Shown here piece after piece: positions 9,679 to 18,686 of a stretch of 64,000 nucleotides of DNA (within the stretch, counting starts at the first letter, position 1; the number at the start of each line of letters is the position of its first letter). The stretch is from Roseobacter sp. MED193 (GTDB lineage: Bacteria > Pseudomonadota > Alphaproteobacteria > Rhodobacterales > Rhodobacteraceae). Where the stretch lies: positions 1,939,363-2,003,362 of the forward strand of contig NZ_CH902583.1 of assembly GCF_000152965.1 (NCBI RefSeq). The letters run 5' to 3'. Under the pieces are notes generated by a model. The model was not told where the DNA came from and made no database searches. It saw nothing but the letters and a program-made list of their open reading frames with translations. The position numbers and the translations under genes are program-made.

Positions 9679-11850
9679 ATGAAAGTCTCAGTAAATTTCA
9701 TCTTCCTCTTTATCATCCTCATGGCTGGCGCCGTCATGTTTGGTCTTGCTGGGATCTCCTACTACACCCACGAAGTTCGCGATGAGTTGGAAGAGGATGT
9801 TCTCGTAATCGAGCATATATACCAATCTCTGGACAAGATGGAGATCGAGTTCCTCATGGCGCGGCGCTTTGAAAAAGATTTTCTGCTGCGAATGGATCCC
9901 AAATACATTGATCACCACGCCAGCGCGATGCAGCATCTTTACGATACAGAACACATGCTCGAAGAAGAAATGCCGCTGCTTGACAGCATGCGGGATCAAA
10001 TCGAGCCTCTGCGCGCGCTGATGGCAGCGGCGAAATCCTATGACCAAAGCTTTGCAACCCTGGTCGACAGCCACAACACCCTGGGTCTCGATGAAAAATC
10101 CGGTCTGCAGGGTGCACTGCGCTCGGCGGTTCACGGGATCGAAGAACGCCTGTCCGAGATGGGGAACGCTGAAATGACGGTCAAAATGCTGATGATGCGT
10201 CGGCATGAAAAAGACTTCATTATGCGCAAAAATACCAAATATCTGGACCGGTTGAACGCCCGCGTAGACGAGTTCCTGGCCTTCCCGGACAGCTATTACA
10301 ACAGTGCAGACCAGCGCAGCGAAGTTGAATCTCTGTTGCAGACTTATCAGACTGCCTTTGCCTCTTATGTAAAGGTGAGCATGGAGGAAACGGCCCTGCG
10401 CAGGGATCTATCGGCCCGGTATTCAGAAGCTGAGCCAATCCTGGTCGACATTCACAAAGCTGCCGCAGCGCGTCTCGCCGATATTGTTGAGGCCACACAT
10501 GTCGCCAGTGCCGATGCAAAGTACTACTCCTTGCTCACCAGCGCCATCGGCACTGCCGTCTTCCTGGTGCTTGCCTTCCTACTGGCACGCAGCATCGCGC
10601 GCCCCTTGAGCAAACTGGAGTCAGTTCTGCAGGGCATCGTAGATCATGATTTTGCCGAAGAGCCGCCAAAATCCCGCCTGGGCGAAATCGCCTCAATCAG
10701 CAGCGCGGTGGCTGTCTTCCGCCAGGGAGAGATGAAGAAGGACCAACTCACTCAGGACATCTCGGAGGTAATTTCTGCCTGCGCAGAGGGCGATTTCAGC
10801 CGCCGGATCGCCACAGATGACTCCGACGGCACCTTTGCCGAATTGGGCAAAGGCGTGAATTCCATTGGTGAGGTTGCGCAGAAAGGTCTTGGCGATGTGC
10901 TCTCGGCGCTTGCCGCACTAAGCCAAGGCGATCTAACCAAAAGCATGCCAGAAGGGCAAAAGGGGATCTTTAAGGAGATTTCCGATGCCACCGAGAACCT
11001 GAACCACAGCCTCGGCGGCATGGTTGCACAGCTGACCAACAGCAGTGATATGCTAAAGAACACCTCCAACGAAATAGCTGCCGCAGCAGATGATGCCTCT
11101 CAGCGTAGCGAACGCACATCCGCATCCATTGTAGAAACCGCAGGAACCCTGCAAACTCTGGCCGAAACTGTAAAAGACACCGCGGAAAACTCGCAGCAGG
11201 CCCGCACGATTGTCACCAGCGCACAAGAGCGTGCCCGTACCACGCAGGAGATTGCTCAGCAAACCAACCAGGCCATGAAGCGGATCGAAGCCTCCTCTGG
11301 GGCGATCGCGAAGATCATCAGCATGATCGAAGACGTTGCCTTCCAGACCAGCCTCCTGGCCCTGAACGCCGGAGTCGAAGCCGCCCGTGCGGGGGAAGCC
11401 GGGCGGGGCTTTGCCGTTGTCGCCTCCGAGGTGCGTTCTCTTGCCCATCGTTCTGCGGAAGCTGCGCAAGAAATCAATGACCTTATCTCCACCAGCGAGA
11501 AAGAAGTTGCCGATGGAGTCAAACTGGTGGGGCAGACCGGTTCGTCACTGGAGGAAATTCTCACCATGGTCGAAGAAGTGGTCGAAAAGGTGAATGAGAT
11601 CGCTGATAACACCGTAGAGCAATCTAAGAGCATTGCTCAGGTCAATAGCAGGGTGGATGCGCTGGACAGCGATGCGCAGCAAAACGCCGCAATGCTGGAA
11701 GAAACTGCAGCCTCGGGTCAAATGCTGCGGGATGAGGCCAACAATTTGGTTCAGATCGTTTCGAATTTTGAACTGCCCACCGACAGTCCAACGGCCGAAG
11801 AGTTTGTCGAGGCAGATGCCGTGTTCGACGGGGAAACCTGGGCTGCATAA
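9679..11850 (+). CDS. Methyl-accepting chemotaxis protein with HBM sensor domain
   Basis: About 723 residues from ATG 9679; an in-frame ATG at 9640 would add 13 residues ahead of the first membrane segment. Order of parts: TM1 (about residues 5-27), a periplasmic helical bimodular (HBM) sensor marked by two related motifs 'MARRFEKDFLLR' and 'MMRRHEKDFIMR', TM2 near residues 285-305 ('IGTAVFLVLAFLLARSIARP'), HAMP, and the cytoplasmic signalling hairpin with 'IEDVAFQTSLLALNAGVEAA'. HBM domains in characterised receptors bind small organic acids, but the ligand here is unknown. The gene is alone and ends in a strong terminator. Confidence 0.93.
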   Translation: MKVSVNFIFLFIILMAGAVMFGLAGISYYTHEVRDELEEDVLVIEHIYQSLDKMEIEFLMARRFEKDFLLRMDPKYIDHHASAMQHLYDTEHMLEEEMPLLDSMRDQIEPLRALMAAAKSYDQSFATLVDSHNTLGLDEKSGLQGALRSAVHGIEERLSEMGNAEMTVKMLMMRRHEKDFIMRKNTKYLDRLNARVDEFLAFPDSYYNSADQRSEVESLLQTYQTAFASYVKVSMEETALRRDLSARYSEAEPILVDIHKAAAARLADIVEATHVASADAKYYSLLTSAIGTAVFLVLAFLLARSIARPLSKLESVLQGIVDHDFAEEPPKSRLGEIASISSAVAVFRQGEMKKDQLTQDISEVISACAEGDFSRRIATDDSDGTFAELGKGVNSIGEVAQKGLGDVLSALAALSQGDLTKSMPEGQKGIFKEISDATENLNHSLGGMVAQLTNSSDMLKNTSNEIAAAADDASQRSERTSASIVETAGTLQTLAETVKDTAENSQQARTIVTSAQERARTTQEIAQQTNQAMKRIEASSGAIAKIISMIEDVAFQTSLLALNAGVEAARAGEAGRGFAVVASEVRSLAHRSAEAAQEINDLISTSEKEVADGVKLVGQTGSSLEEILTMVEEVVEKVNEIADNTVEQSKSIAQVNSRVDALDSDAQQNAAMLEETAASGQMLRDEANNLVQIVSNFELPTDSPTAEEFVEADAVFDGETWAA

Positions 11851-11877
11851 CCCGTCCTCTGTGCTAGCCAGCTCGCA

Positions 11878-11910
11878 GGATCGCGCACCATGTGCGCGAT
11901 CCTTTTCTTT
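11878..11910 (+). terminator. Rho-independent terminator after the chemoreceptor gene
   Basis: An 11-bp perfect stem (GGATCGCGCAC / GTGCGCGATCC) with a 3-base loop is followed by TTTTCTTT. It lies between two convergent genes. Confidence 0.85.
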
Positions 11911-11937
11911 GCTAACCCACTGCTTTTCGCAACAACA

Positions 11938-13266
11938 TCACGCCGAGTGCAAAGCGGAGGATATAGCAAGATCCAACTTGTCGACAACTTCGCCAATTTG
12001 GGTTTGCGTCATGATGAAGGGGGGCGCCAGTAGGATATGATCGCCCAGGCGACCATCGCGCGTTCCTGACATCGGATAGCAAATCAACCCGGCCTCAAAA
12101 GCGGCGCGCTTCACCTTGGCTGCCATGCCATCGCTGGGGTCAAACGGGGCTTTTTTCACCCGATCCGCAACCAATTCGATGCCACGAAATAAGCCTCGCC
12201 CGCGAATATCGCCGATATTTGGGTGCTCGCCAAACCGGTCTATCAGGGCAGCCTGTAGCTGTTCCCCGCGCGTGCGACACTGCGAAATCAGATCGCGCTC
12301 TCGCATTTGCGTTACTACGGCTAACCCGGCGGCGGTGGCGACGGGATGACCAATATAGGTGTGGCCATGCTGGAAAAATCCGCTCCCCCCGGCGATGGCG
12401 TCATAGATCTGCCCACTGCAGAGCATGGCGCCGATGGGCTGATAGCCGGCCCCCAGGCCTTTGGCGATACAGAGGATATCAGGTGCGACCCCCTCCGCTT
12501 CACAGGCAAACAGATGTCCCGTGCGCCCCATGCCACACATGACCTCATCCAGGATCAAGAGAACCCCGTATTTATCGCAGATCTCACGGATGCGCTTGAA
12601 ATACCCCGGCACCGCAGGCACCGCGCCACAGGTGGCCCCAACAACCGGCTCGGCCATAAACGCCATGACCGTTTCCGGCCCCAATCGCAGGATTTCCTCT
12701 TCCAGTTCATTGGCGACACGCTGACCATAGTCATAGGCGCTCTCGCCCCCCTCGCGCTCGGCATATTCATAGCAAGGCGCAATATGCGACATCCCGATCA
12801 ACAGCGGATCAAACTGCTGCCTGCGCCAAGCATTGCCGCCCGCCGCCAGGGCACCCAAGGTGTTGCCATGGTAGCTCTGCCGCCGCGCGATAAGGTGGCG
12901 ACGCTCTGGCGCGCCGCGTTCCAGATGATACTGTCGCGCCAGCTTGATGGCCGCCTCTGTGGCTTCGGAGCCGCCAGAGACAAAATAGACCCGGTCCAAT
13001 CCCTTCGGTGCCTGTTCGATCAGCAGATCCGCCAGCGCCTCAGCTGGTTCAGAGGTCATAAACCCAGTATGGGCAAAGGCCAGCTTTCCGACCTGTTCCT
13101 GCACGGCCGCGATGACCGCCGCGTCTGAGTGCCCCAGGCAAGACACCGCCGCACCTCCGGAGCCGTCAAAGTAGCGCTTGCCCTCTGAATCGATCAGATA
13201 GCAGCCATCGCCCCCAACCGCTGTTGGGAGCTTAGCCTTGGTATGGCGTGGAAAAACATGGCTCAT
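11938..13266 (-). CDS. Class III (omega) aminotransferase, PLP-dependent
   Basis: 442 residues, typical of fold-type I class III aminotransferases (4-aminobutyrate, beta-alanine, omega-amino acid:pyruvate families). The PLP lysine lies in 'LCIAKGLGAGYQPIGAM', after the 'LILDEVMCGMGRTG' aspartate motif; 'YFVSGGSEATEAAIKLARQY' and 'QSYHGNTLGA' form the cofactor pocket. The start ATG lies only 3 bp from the end of the upstream BKACE gene, so the two are an operon. The pairing suggests catabolism of an amino acid whose deaminated product is a beta-keto acid. The exact substrate cannot be read from sequence. Confidence 0.9.
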   Translation of the reverse strand: MSHVFPRHTKAKLPTAVGGDGCYLIDSEGKRYFDGSGGAAVSCLGHSDAAVIAAVQEQVGKLAFAHTGFMTSEPAEALADLLIEQAPKGLDRVYFVSGGSEATEAAIKLARQYHLERGAPERRHLIARRQSYHGNTLGALAAGGNAWRRQQFDPLLIGMSHIAPCYEYAEREGGESAYDYGQRVANELEEEILRLGPETVMAFMAEPVVGATCGAVPAVPGYFKRIREICDKYGVLLILDEVMCGMGRTGHLFACEAEGVAPDILCIAKGLGAGYQPIGAMLCSGQIYDAIAGGSGFFQHGHTYIGHPVATAAGLAVVTQMRERDLISQCRTRGEQLQAALIDRFGEHPNIGDIRGRGLFRGIELVADRVKKAPFDPSDGMAAKVKRAAFEAGLICYPMSGTRDGRLGDHILLAPPFIMTQTQIGEVVDKLDLAISSALHSA

Positions 13267-13269
13267 GGA

Positions 13270-14046
13270 TCAGGTCCTTTTTAGGGTATGGCCAGCCAGT
13301 GAGGCAGCCTTGACCAGCGCCGCGACAGAAGCGGCATTATCTTTCAACACTCTGCCCTCTGGGGTCTCGAGGTTATTCTCAAACCCTACGCGGACATGGC
13401 CGCCTGCTTGGATCGCCGCCAGCAGGCAGGCGCGCTCGTCTCGGCCAAAGGCACAAAGGCTCCAACTAAGTTCCAGCGCCTGAGCGGCCGACACAAATTC
13501 TACCAGCCCCTCGGCCCGGCCCGGTGTCGCAGGCGCGTATTGCCCCAGCACAAAAATCACATCCCGCATCGCCGCAGGGACAACGCCAGCGACATACCAG
13601 GACGTGAGTTGGGCAATACAGGCCGGTGAATACAGAATATGCTGAACCTGCGTTCCTGCCTCAGCGCTCAGCGCATAGGCGCGCGCTGCGATCTCAGGCG
13701 CCCTGGCCATTTCACGAATTGCAATCGATGCCGCCGCTGGGCGCAAGGCTTCCAAACAGGCCAGCTGCGCTTCTGGGCTATAGATCCCGGCGCTTTCGGT
13801 GGTGATCTGAATGCCCATACCGGGTGCAGCGGTGCGTATCGCGGCCATGGCTTCGCGGTAGCGCCCGGCATCAAGGGAATGCCCACCCGTCCCATCGCGG
13901 ACATGCAGATGTAGGCTACTGGCCCCCGCCGCCTGGCATTGCCGCGCAGTCTGTGCCAATTCCTGTGGCGTTATCGGGAGCATGGGATGATCCCTTTGTT
14001 GCCGCCGTGCCCCATTGGGCGCCACTGTTACCTGATAATCTGCCAC
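13270..14046 (-). CDS. BKACE family beta-keto acid cleavage enzyme (DUF849)
   Basis: 258 residues from a GTG at 14046, which has GAGG six bases upstream and places the conserved 'VTVAPNGARR' at the N-terminus as in the family; another GTG at 14079 would add 11 unlikely residues. The Zn-binding HxH is visible in 'SLHLHVRD'. 'SLCAFGRDE' and the C-terminal 'VGFENNLETPEGRVLKDNAA' are family landmarks. BKACE enzymes condense a beta-keto acid with acetyl-CoA to give acetoacetate and a CoA ester (the founding member acts on 3-keto-5-aminohexanoate). The product of the linked aminotransferase is a plausible substrate; this is inference. Confidence 0.85.
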   Translation of the reverse strand: MADYQVTVAPNGARRQQRDHPMLPITPQELAQTARQCQAAGASSLHLHVRDGTGGHSLDAGRYREAMAAIRTAAPGMGIQITTESAGIYSPEAQLACLEALRPAAASIAIREMARAPEIAARAYALSAEAGTQVQHILYSPACIAQLTSWYVAGVVPAAMRDVIFVLGQYAPATPGRAEGLVEFVSAAQALELSWSLCAFGRDERACLLAAIQAGGHVRVGFENNLETPEGRVLKDNAASVAALVKAASLAGHTLKRT

Positions 14047-14430
14047 ATCTGACCTCGTGCACTGTCTTGACCTAAACACTGGGTGGCGCGCAAAGCGATC
14101 TCAAGATGGTGAATTCAGAACATTTGTTCTTTTACTTATGATTCACCGCAATGTGATCCAGGCGGGCATTTCTGGTCATCAAACTACGCCGCCGCTATTG
14201 GCCGCTGCGATTACCCGGACCTGCAGCGCCAGAGGAAAGTTTCTTTTTTACCATATGGTTAAAATTTAATGGGGAGGTTCCACTGGGAAATACGTCGAAA
14301 CTGGATGCAAAACACGCCACCAACTGGCCCTAGAGTATCCGCCCGTTTTGGCGTTTCGTCACAGTAGAACGACTCCGGCTGACAGGCAGCTGGCAGACAC
14401 CCCACTCTTACTTTTATGGAAGGACATGTC
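14047..14430. promoter_or_regulatory. Divergent promoter region with candidate TauR site for tpa
   Basis: This 384-bp gap lies between the leftward BKACE operon and rightward tpa. At 14302 TGGATGCAA and at 14325 TGGCCCTAG form a direct repeat with 23-bp register. Almost the same pair occurs upstream of xsc, and a cleaner one upstream of tauR. As I recall, Rhodobacter capsulatus TauR binds direct repeats of CTGGACYTAA upstream of tpa, so these are good candidates for TauR boxes. An AAGGA ribosome site lies at 14420. Confidence 0.6.
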
Positions 14431-15828
14431 ATGGACGGCACGTTCAACGAAAACGATCTCAGCCGGGTAGTTGCGGCTGACAAGGCCCATGTCTGGCACC
14501 ACCTGATTCAGCACAAACCCTTTGAAGAAAATGATCCCCGCATCATCGTCGAAGGCAAGGGCATGCGGGTCTGGGACCAGAACGGCAAGGAATTCCTTGA
14601 TGCTGTGTCCGGCGGTGTCTGGACCGTCAACGTTGGCTATGGCCGCGAAGACATCTGCAAGGCCGTCTATAACCAGATGATGAAGCTGTGCTATTTCGCC
14701 CAGTCTGCAGGCTCGATCCCCGGCGCACTCTTTGCCGAAAAACTGATCGAAAAAATGCCCGGCATGAGCCGCGTCTACTACAACAACTCTGGCTCCGAGG
14801 CGAACGAGAAAGCCTTTAAGATGGTGCGCCAGATCGCGCACAAAAAATACGGCGGTAAGAAAACTAAGATCCTGTACCGCGACCGCGACTATCATGGCTC
14901 CACCCTGGCGGCGATGTCCGCTGGTGGCCAGGATGAACGCAACGCCCAGTATGGTCCCTTTGCACCTGATTTTATCCGCGTGCCGCATTGCATGGAATAC
15001 CGCAAGCACGAGCTGGGTCTTGAGCATCTGTCGGGCCGTGAGTTCGGCATCGCGGCCGCCAATGCGATTGAGGAGGTGATCCTGCGCGAAGGTCCCGAAA
15101 CTGTTGGCGCCCTCTGCCTAGAGCCCGTGACCGCAGGCGGTGGTGTTATTGAGGCCCCCGAAGGCTATTGGGAGCGCGTGCAGGAAATCTGCACCCAGTA
15201 TGACATCCTGCTGCACATCGACGAGGTGGTCTGTGGCGTTGGCCGCACCGGCACCTGGTTTGGCTATCAGCACTATGGCATCAAGCCTGACTTCGTGACC
15301 ATGGCCAAAGGCGTTGCCTCGGGCTATGCCGCCATCGCCGTGTTGGTCACAACTGAGGAGGTCTTTGACATGTTCAAAGACGATGCCTCTGATCCGATGA
15401 ACTACTTCCGCGACATCTCCACCTTTGGTGGCTGCACCGCCGGCCCGGCTGCGGCGCTGGAAAACATGCGCATCATCGAAGAAGAAGGCCTGTTGGACAA
15501 CTGCACCGCCATGGGCGAGCGGATGATGAACAACCTCAAGGCGCTGCAGGAAAAGCACGCCGTGATTGGCGATGTGCGCGGCAAGGGGCTGTTCCTTGGT
15601 GCCGAGCTGGTCTCGGATCGCGAAACCAAAGAGCCGGTGGACGAAAAGCTCGCCCAGCAGGTTGTGGCCGATTGTGGCGCCCAGGGGGTTATCATCGGTG
15701 TCACCAACCGCTCGGTTCCCGGCAAAAACAACACGCTCTGCTTCAGCCCAGCGCTGATCGCCACGGCCGATGACATCGACGCCATCACCGATGCGGTCGA
15801 CAAGGCGCTGACCAAAGTCTTTGGCTAA
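14431..15828 (+). CDS. tpa: Taurine-pyruvate aminotransferase Tpa
   Basis: 465 residues from ATG 14431, chosen because AAGGA lies 7 bp upstream; the ATG at 14416 lacks a ribosome site. Class III aminotransferase fold with the PLP lysine Lys293 in 'FVTMAKGVASGYAA', 'LLHIDEVVCGVGRTG' and 'YYNNSGSEANEKAFK'. Tpa transfers the amino group of taurine to pyruvate, giving sulfoacetaldehyde and L-alanine. Assignment to taurine rather than another omega-amino acid rests on overall similarity to roseobacter Tpa and on tauR and xsc lying 3-5 kb downstream. It is monocistronic, with a strong terminator. Taurine uptake genes (tauABC or TRAP) are not in the window. Confidence 0.92.
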   Translation: MDGTFNENDLSRVVAADKAHVWHHLIQHKPFEENDPRIIVEGKGMRVWDQNGKEFLDAVSGGVWTVNVGYGREDICKAVYNQMMKLCYFAQSAGSIPGALFAEKLIEKMPGMSRVYYNNSGSEANEKAFKMVRQIAHKKYGGKKTKILYRDRDYHGSTLAAMSAGGQDERNAQYGPFAPDFIRVPHCMEYRKHELGLEHLSGREFGIAAANAIEEVILREGPETVGALCLEPVTAGGGVIEAPEGYWERVQEICTQYDILLHIDEVVCGVGRTGTWFGYQHYGIKPDFVTMAKGVASGYAAIAVLVTTEEVFDMFKDDASDPMNYFRDISTFGGCTAGPAAALENMRIIEEEGLLDNCTAMGERMMNNLKALQEKHAVIGDVRGKGLFLGAELVSDRETKEPVDEKLAQQVVADCGAQGVIIGVTNRSVPGKNNTLCFSPALIATADDIDAITDAVDKALTKVFG

Positions 15829-15854
15829 GCCACCCGAGCCTTAGTCAAGTTAGG

Positions 15855-15889
15855 AACGCCCCGGTTTTTCCGGGGCGTTTTTCATTTCA
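15855..15889 (+). terminator. Rho-independent terminator of tpa
   Basis: A 10-bp perfect stem AACGCCCCGG / CCGGGGCGTT with a TTTTT loop is followed by TTTTCATTT, starting 27 bp after the tpa stop. Confidence 0.92.
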
Positions 15890-15967
15890 ACCCAAAGCAG
15901 AAAACCCACCTTGAAAAGCAGCCCTACCTTCTCCATTTAGGATTCAGGAAGTTTTTTAAGGATTGCG

Positions 15968-16357
15968 ATGTTTTCCTTTCTGGTGCGCATACTCGGCCAA
16001 TACAGGGCAGAAGTGCTGCGGTACTATGTCAGAGAATATGCAAGTCTTAGCATTGCAGGTATTCTCGGGATTGCCGGGATGACCGCATTGGTACTGTGGT
16101 TTGATCCGGAAAAATACGTCCACGACGGTTATAATGTGGTTGGCGTAACCGGCATATTCCACGATGCAGGTGTTAAGTATAGCAGAGTTATCGTTGGCGT
16201 TGTCCTCCCCGATGGAAGCCGTCGCAATTTGATAGCAGTTCATGGCTCAACCTATGGATCTATTTCTGACCGCGCCTGTGTTGAACGCAGACGTTCAGAA
16301 GCCAGCGAATATTTCCGCTACAGGTTGGTCCCAGCCCAAAAGTGCAAGGACTGGTAA
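15968..16357 (+). CDS. Hypothetical single-pass membrane protein
   Basis: 129 residues, with AAGGA 5 bp before the ATG. One hydrophobic helix at about residues 27-45 ('SIAGILGIAGMTALVLWF') follows a basic N-terminus, so the C-terminal 80 residues are probably periplasmic. That part contains two Cys residues (in 'RACVER' and 'KCKDW'). No family is recognised. It stands alone between tpa and a GNAT gene. Confidence 0.55.
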   Translation: MFSFLVRILGQYRAEVLRYYVREYASLSIAGILGIAGMTALVLWFDPEKYVHDGYNVVGVTGIFHDAGVKYSRVIVGVVLPDGSRRNLIAVHGSTYGSISDRACVERRRSEASEYFRYRLVPAQKCKDW

Positions 16358-16477
16358 CATCCGCGCTGATCGGGGCGTCTCAATTGGATTGATCATTTGT
16401 AGCAAAAGTGGCTCTTTTCATCTGACCGGTCTTTCCTCAGTCTGCCCCAAACACCGCCTCGACTAAGGAATTTTCCC

Positions 16478-17059
16478 ATGTGGGCCCACCCCGTCACACT
16501 CTCCGGCCAACAGGTCACGCTTGCACCTCTTTCGCAAAGCCATGCTGCCGATCTCGCCGTGGCAAGCGCCGATGGCAATCTCTCGGCTCTATGGTACACA
16601 ATGGTCCCGACGCCAGAGGAGGTCCCTGCAGAGATTGACCGGCGACTCGCGCTGCAAGAGGCCGGCAGCATGGTGCCCTTTGCCATTCTGGACAGCGCGG
16701 GCCGCGCCGTTGGAATGACAACCTATATGAATATCGACCACATAAATCAGCGCCTGGAGATCGGCTCAACCTGGTACCGCAAATCCGTGCAACGCACCGG
16801 GCTGAACACCGAATGCAAACTGCTGATGCTGCGCCATGCCTTTGAAGATCTCAATGCGATCGCGGTGGAGTTCCGCACCCATGTGATCAACCATCAAAGC
16901 CGTCGCGCCATCGAACGAGTCGGAGCCAAGCTTGATGGCATCCTGCGGGCCCATATGAAGATGGCCAATGGCACCATTCGCGACACCGCAGTCTATTCGA
17001 TCATCGCCCCAGAATGGCCCACCGTGCAGGCCCATCTGACTCACCAGCTGACCCGCTAA
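16478..17059 (+). CDS. GNAT family acetyltransferase (RimJ/RimL type)
   Basis: 193 residues with GGAA upstream of the ATG. The RimJ/RimL pattern is present: 'LEIGSTWYRKSVQRTGLNTECK' region (about residues 90-110) with the acetyl-CoA loop, 'HAFEDLNAIAVEFRTHVINHQSRRAIERVGAKLDGILR' region as the conserved C-terminal half. These enzymes acetylate N-termini of ribosomal proteins or other amines; the substrate here is unknown. A pair of GC-rich hairpins follows the stop. Confidence 0.85.
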   Translation: MWAHPVTLSGQQVTLAPLSQSHAADLAVASADGNLSALWYTMVPTPEEVPAEIDRRLALQEAGSMVPFAILDSAGRAVGMTTYMNIDHINQRLEIGSTWYRKSVQRTGLNTECKLLMLRHAFEDLNAIAVEFRTHVINHQSRRAIERVGAKLDGILRAHMKMANGTIRDTAVYSIIAPEWPTVQAHLTHQLTR

Positions 17060-17100
17060 AGTGGCAAATCTGGCCCCTTCCGCTGGCCCTAAGCGTCACA

Positions 17101-17181
17101 GCGCCGCGCATCAGCGCGGCGCCGGGCCCAACGGGAGGCAGGCATTCTTTGAATGACAACTCCGGGCGGGAGCCCCGCCCG
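17101..17181. repeat. REP-like intergenic palindromes
   Basis: GCGCCGCGC / GCGCGGCGC (17101-17122) and CGGGCGGG / CCCGCCCG (about 17163-17181) are perfect hairpins. The 16-mer GCGGCGCCGGGCCCAA at 17116-17131 occurs again at 35788-35803, also next to a small palindrome. This fits a dispersed repetitive extragenic palindrome family and could also terminate the two convergent genes. Confidence 0.6.
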
Positions 17182-17194
17182 AAGCCCCTTACGC

Positions 17195-18244
17195 TCAGAC
17201 CAATTGAAACAGGATGCCCGAAACAATTGCACCGCTGACCCCAAGCCCCAGATAGGTGGCAAAGACCCGCGGCTTGACCAGTGACCAGACCGCCGCCATC
17301 GCCGGGATAGAGCTCACAGCCCCCGCCACCATAAAGGCCATTGCGGCGCCTGCCGTCATCCCCTGCTCCATCAGTCCCGCCAACAAAGGTGGTGCCACAT
17401 AGGAGTTCAGATAGGCTGGCATGCCAACCAAAGCCGCGACGGCAATCGGCAGGACCCCTTCGCCACCAACCGCCTGGGCGATCAGGTCTGCGGGCACATA
17501 ATTCACCAGGATGGCTTCCAGCACATAGGCCAGGGCCAACCACTTCAGCAGGAACAACCCATTGCTGACAAATTCCTCACGAAATTTCAGCCGACGCGCA
17601 GACTCCTGCCAGAATTTCCAATGCGGCTTATCATCCAGTTTTGGCCCCGCACTGCAGCAGCTCGAGCAACTCTGCGCCTGTTTCAACGGATTGGCAAAGG
17701 CACCCTGCCCCATCAGGGCTTTGACAAAGAAACCGCCAAACAGCCCCAGAGACACAGCAATCACCGCCTTGCCAATGGCAAAGTCCCAGCCCAGTGCCCC
17801 TGCGGTAATCAGCAAAGTCGGCGGATCTATCAGGGGTGAAGCCAGCCAAAAGGCCATGACAGCCGACAGCGGCGCGCCCAGCGCCAACAGCCCAGCAATG
17901 AATGGAATCACCTCGCAGGAGCAAAAGGGCGCCAATCCGCCAAAAATTGCCGCAAGGAAGATCATCCGGGTTTCACGCCCCACAAAGGCCCGCGCCACCA
18001 TGGTTTCGGCGCCGGTGGCCTTGAGATAGGCCAGTAGCAGAACCGCAAAGAGGATGTATTGCCCGGTATGGGCCAGAGCCCCAGCAGCAAAGTAAATCAC
18101 CGCCCGCAAATTGCCCGGATCCAGTATGGCCACGGCAATCAGGATCAGAACGCTTAGTGTCCAGGGGGTCTTGAGCCAGGCAAGAGACACACCAGAGGCC
18201 TTGGGCGCCGGGCCCGATGAGTTTTGAGAAAGATCAGCCATCAT
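17195..18244 (-). CDS. Permease of the ArsP/DUF318 (COG0701) family
   Basis: 349 residues from the ATG at 18244, which overlaps the end of the upstream regulator by 11 bp. About eight hydrophobic segments are visible. The family hallmark 'APFCSCEVIPFIAGLLALG' is in the first half, and a Cys-rich cytoplasmic loop 'SCSSCCSAGP' lies in the middle. Members export organoarsenicals (ArsP) or other soft-metal species. Translational coupling with an ArsR-type regulator supports a metal(loid)-responsive efflux role, but the ion is not known. Confidence 0.85.
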   Translation of the reverse strand: MMADLSQNSSGPAPKASGVSLAWLKTPWTLSVLILIAVAILDPGNLRAVIYFAAGALAHTGQYILFAVLLLAYLKATGAETMVARAFVGRETRMIFLAAIFGGLAPFCSCEVIPFIAGLLALGAPLSAVMAFWLASPLIDPPTLLITAGALGWDFAIGKAVIAVSLGLFGGFFVKALMGQGAFANPLKQAQSCSSCCSAGPKLDDKPHWKFWQESARRLKFREEFVSNGLFLLKWLALAYVLEAILVNYVPADLIAQAVGGEGVLPIAVAALVGMPAYLNSYVAPPLLAGLMEQGMTAGAAMAFMVAGAVSSIPAMAAVWSLVKPRVFATYLGLGVSGAIVSGILFQLV

Positions 18245-18545
18245 TTGCCGCCTTTTTTGTAACGTCAGCACAACATTCACTGAGGATGAAACCAGCCAGT
18301 TGCTCCAGCTGATCAAAATTGGCCCGGTTGAGGATGCTGCGCCCCGCGCGTTCCTGTTCGATGACCTCGGCTCCGCTGAGGAACTTGAGGTGATGCGCCA
18401 GGGTCGAGGGCGCGATGCCCGTGCGCTCCTGAATCTCGCTCACTGTCAGCCCTTCTTGGCCAGCCCGGATCAGGCAGCGCAGCACCTGCAGGCGTGCCTC
18501 TGATCCCATTGCGGCAAAGCCCTGTGCCGCTTCTTCCCACTGCAT
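18234..18545 (-). CDS. ArsR/SmtB family transcriptional regulator
   Basis: 103 residues. A winged helix is visible: 'LTVSEIQERTGIAPSTLAHHLKFLSGAEVI' (about residues 33-62) is the helix-turn-helix and 'QERAGRSILNR' the wing. A vicinal Cys pair in 'SECCADV' near the C-terminus is a candidate metal(loid) sensing site. It should repress its own operon with the downstream permease until the inducer binds. Confidence 0.85.
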   Translation of the reverse strand: MQWEEAAQGFAAMGSEARLQVLRCLIRAGQEGLTVSEIQERTGIAPSTLAHHLKFLSGAEVIEQERAGRSILNRANFDQLEQLAGFILSECCADVTKKAANDG

Positions 18546-18640
18546 TGTGAAACCCCAATTGATTCGATAAAACTAGTTATATGGTTATTAAAGCCTCTCT
18601 GCAAGCCTCAATTATGCCGCCAAAACCCTTCACAGTGTCG

Positions 18641-18670
18641 TAAGTCCAGATTGCACCGGGTTTATGTCCA
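18641..18670 (-). promoter_or_regulatory. Candidate TauR autoregulatory site
   Basis: Read on the minus strand, TGGACATA and TGGACTTA form a direct repeat in 22-bp register (plus-strand TAAGTCCA at 18641, TATGTCCA at 18663), ending 17 bp before the tauR start. The sequence agrees closely with the TGGACYTA core I recall for TauR. The site position suggests autoregulation. Confidence 0.6.
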
Positions 18671-18686
18671 CCCTAAGGTGCCTGGC

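Noticed and set aside
12346-13128. 260-residue plus-strand frame opposite the class III aminotransferase
   Set aside because: Antisense to a gene with an intact PLP motif; no family resemblance.
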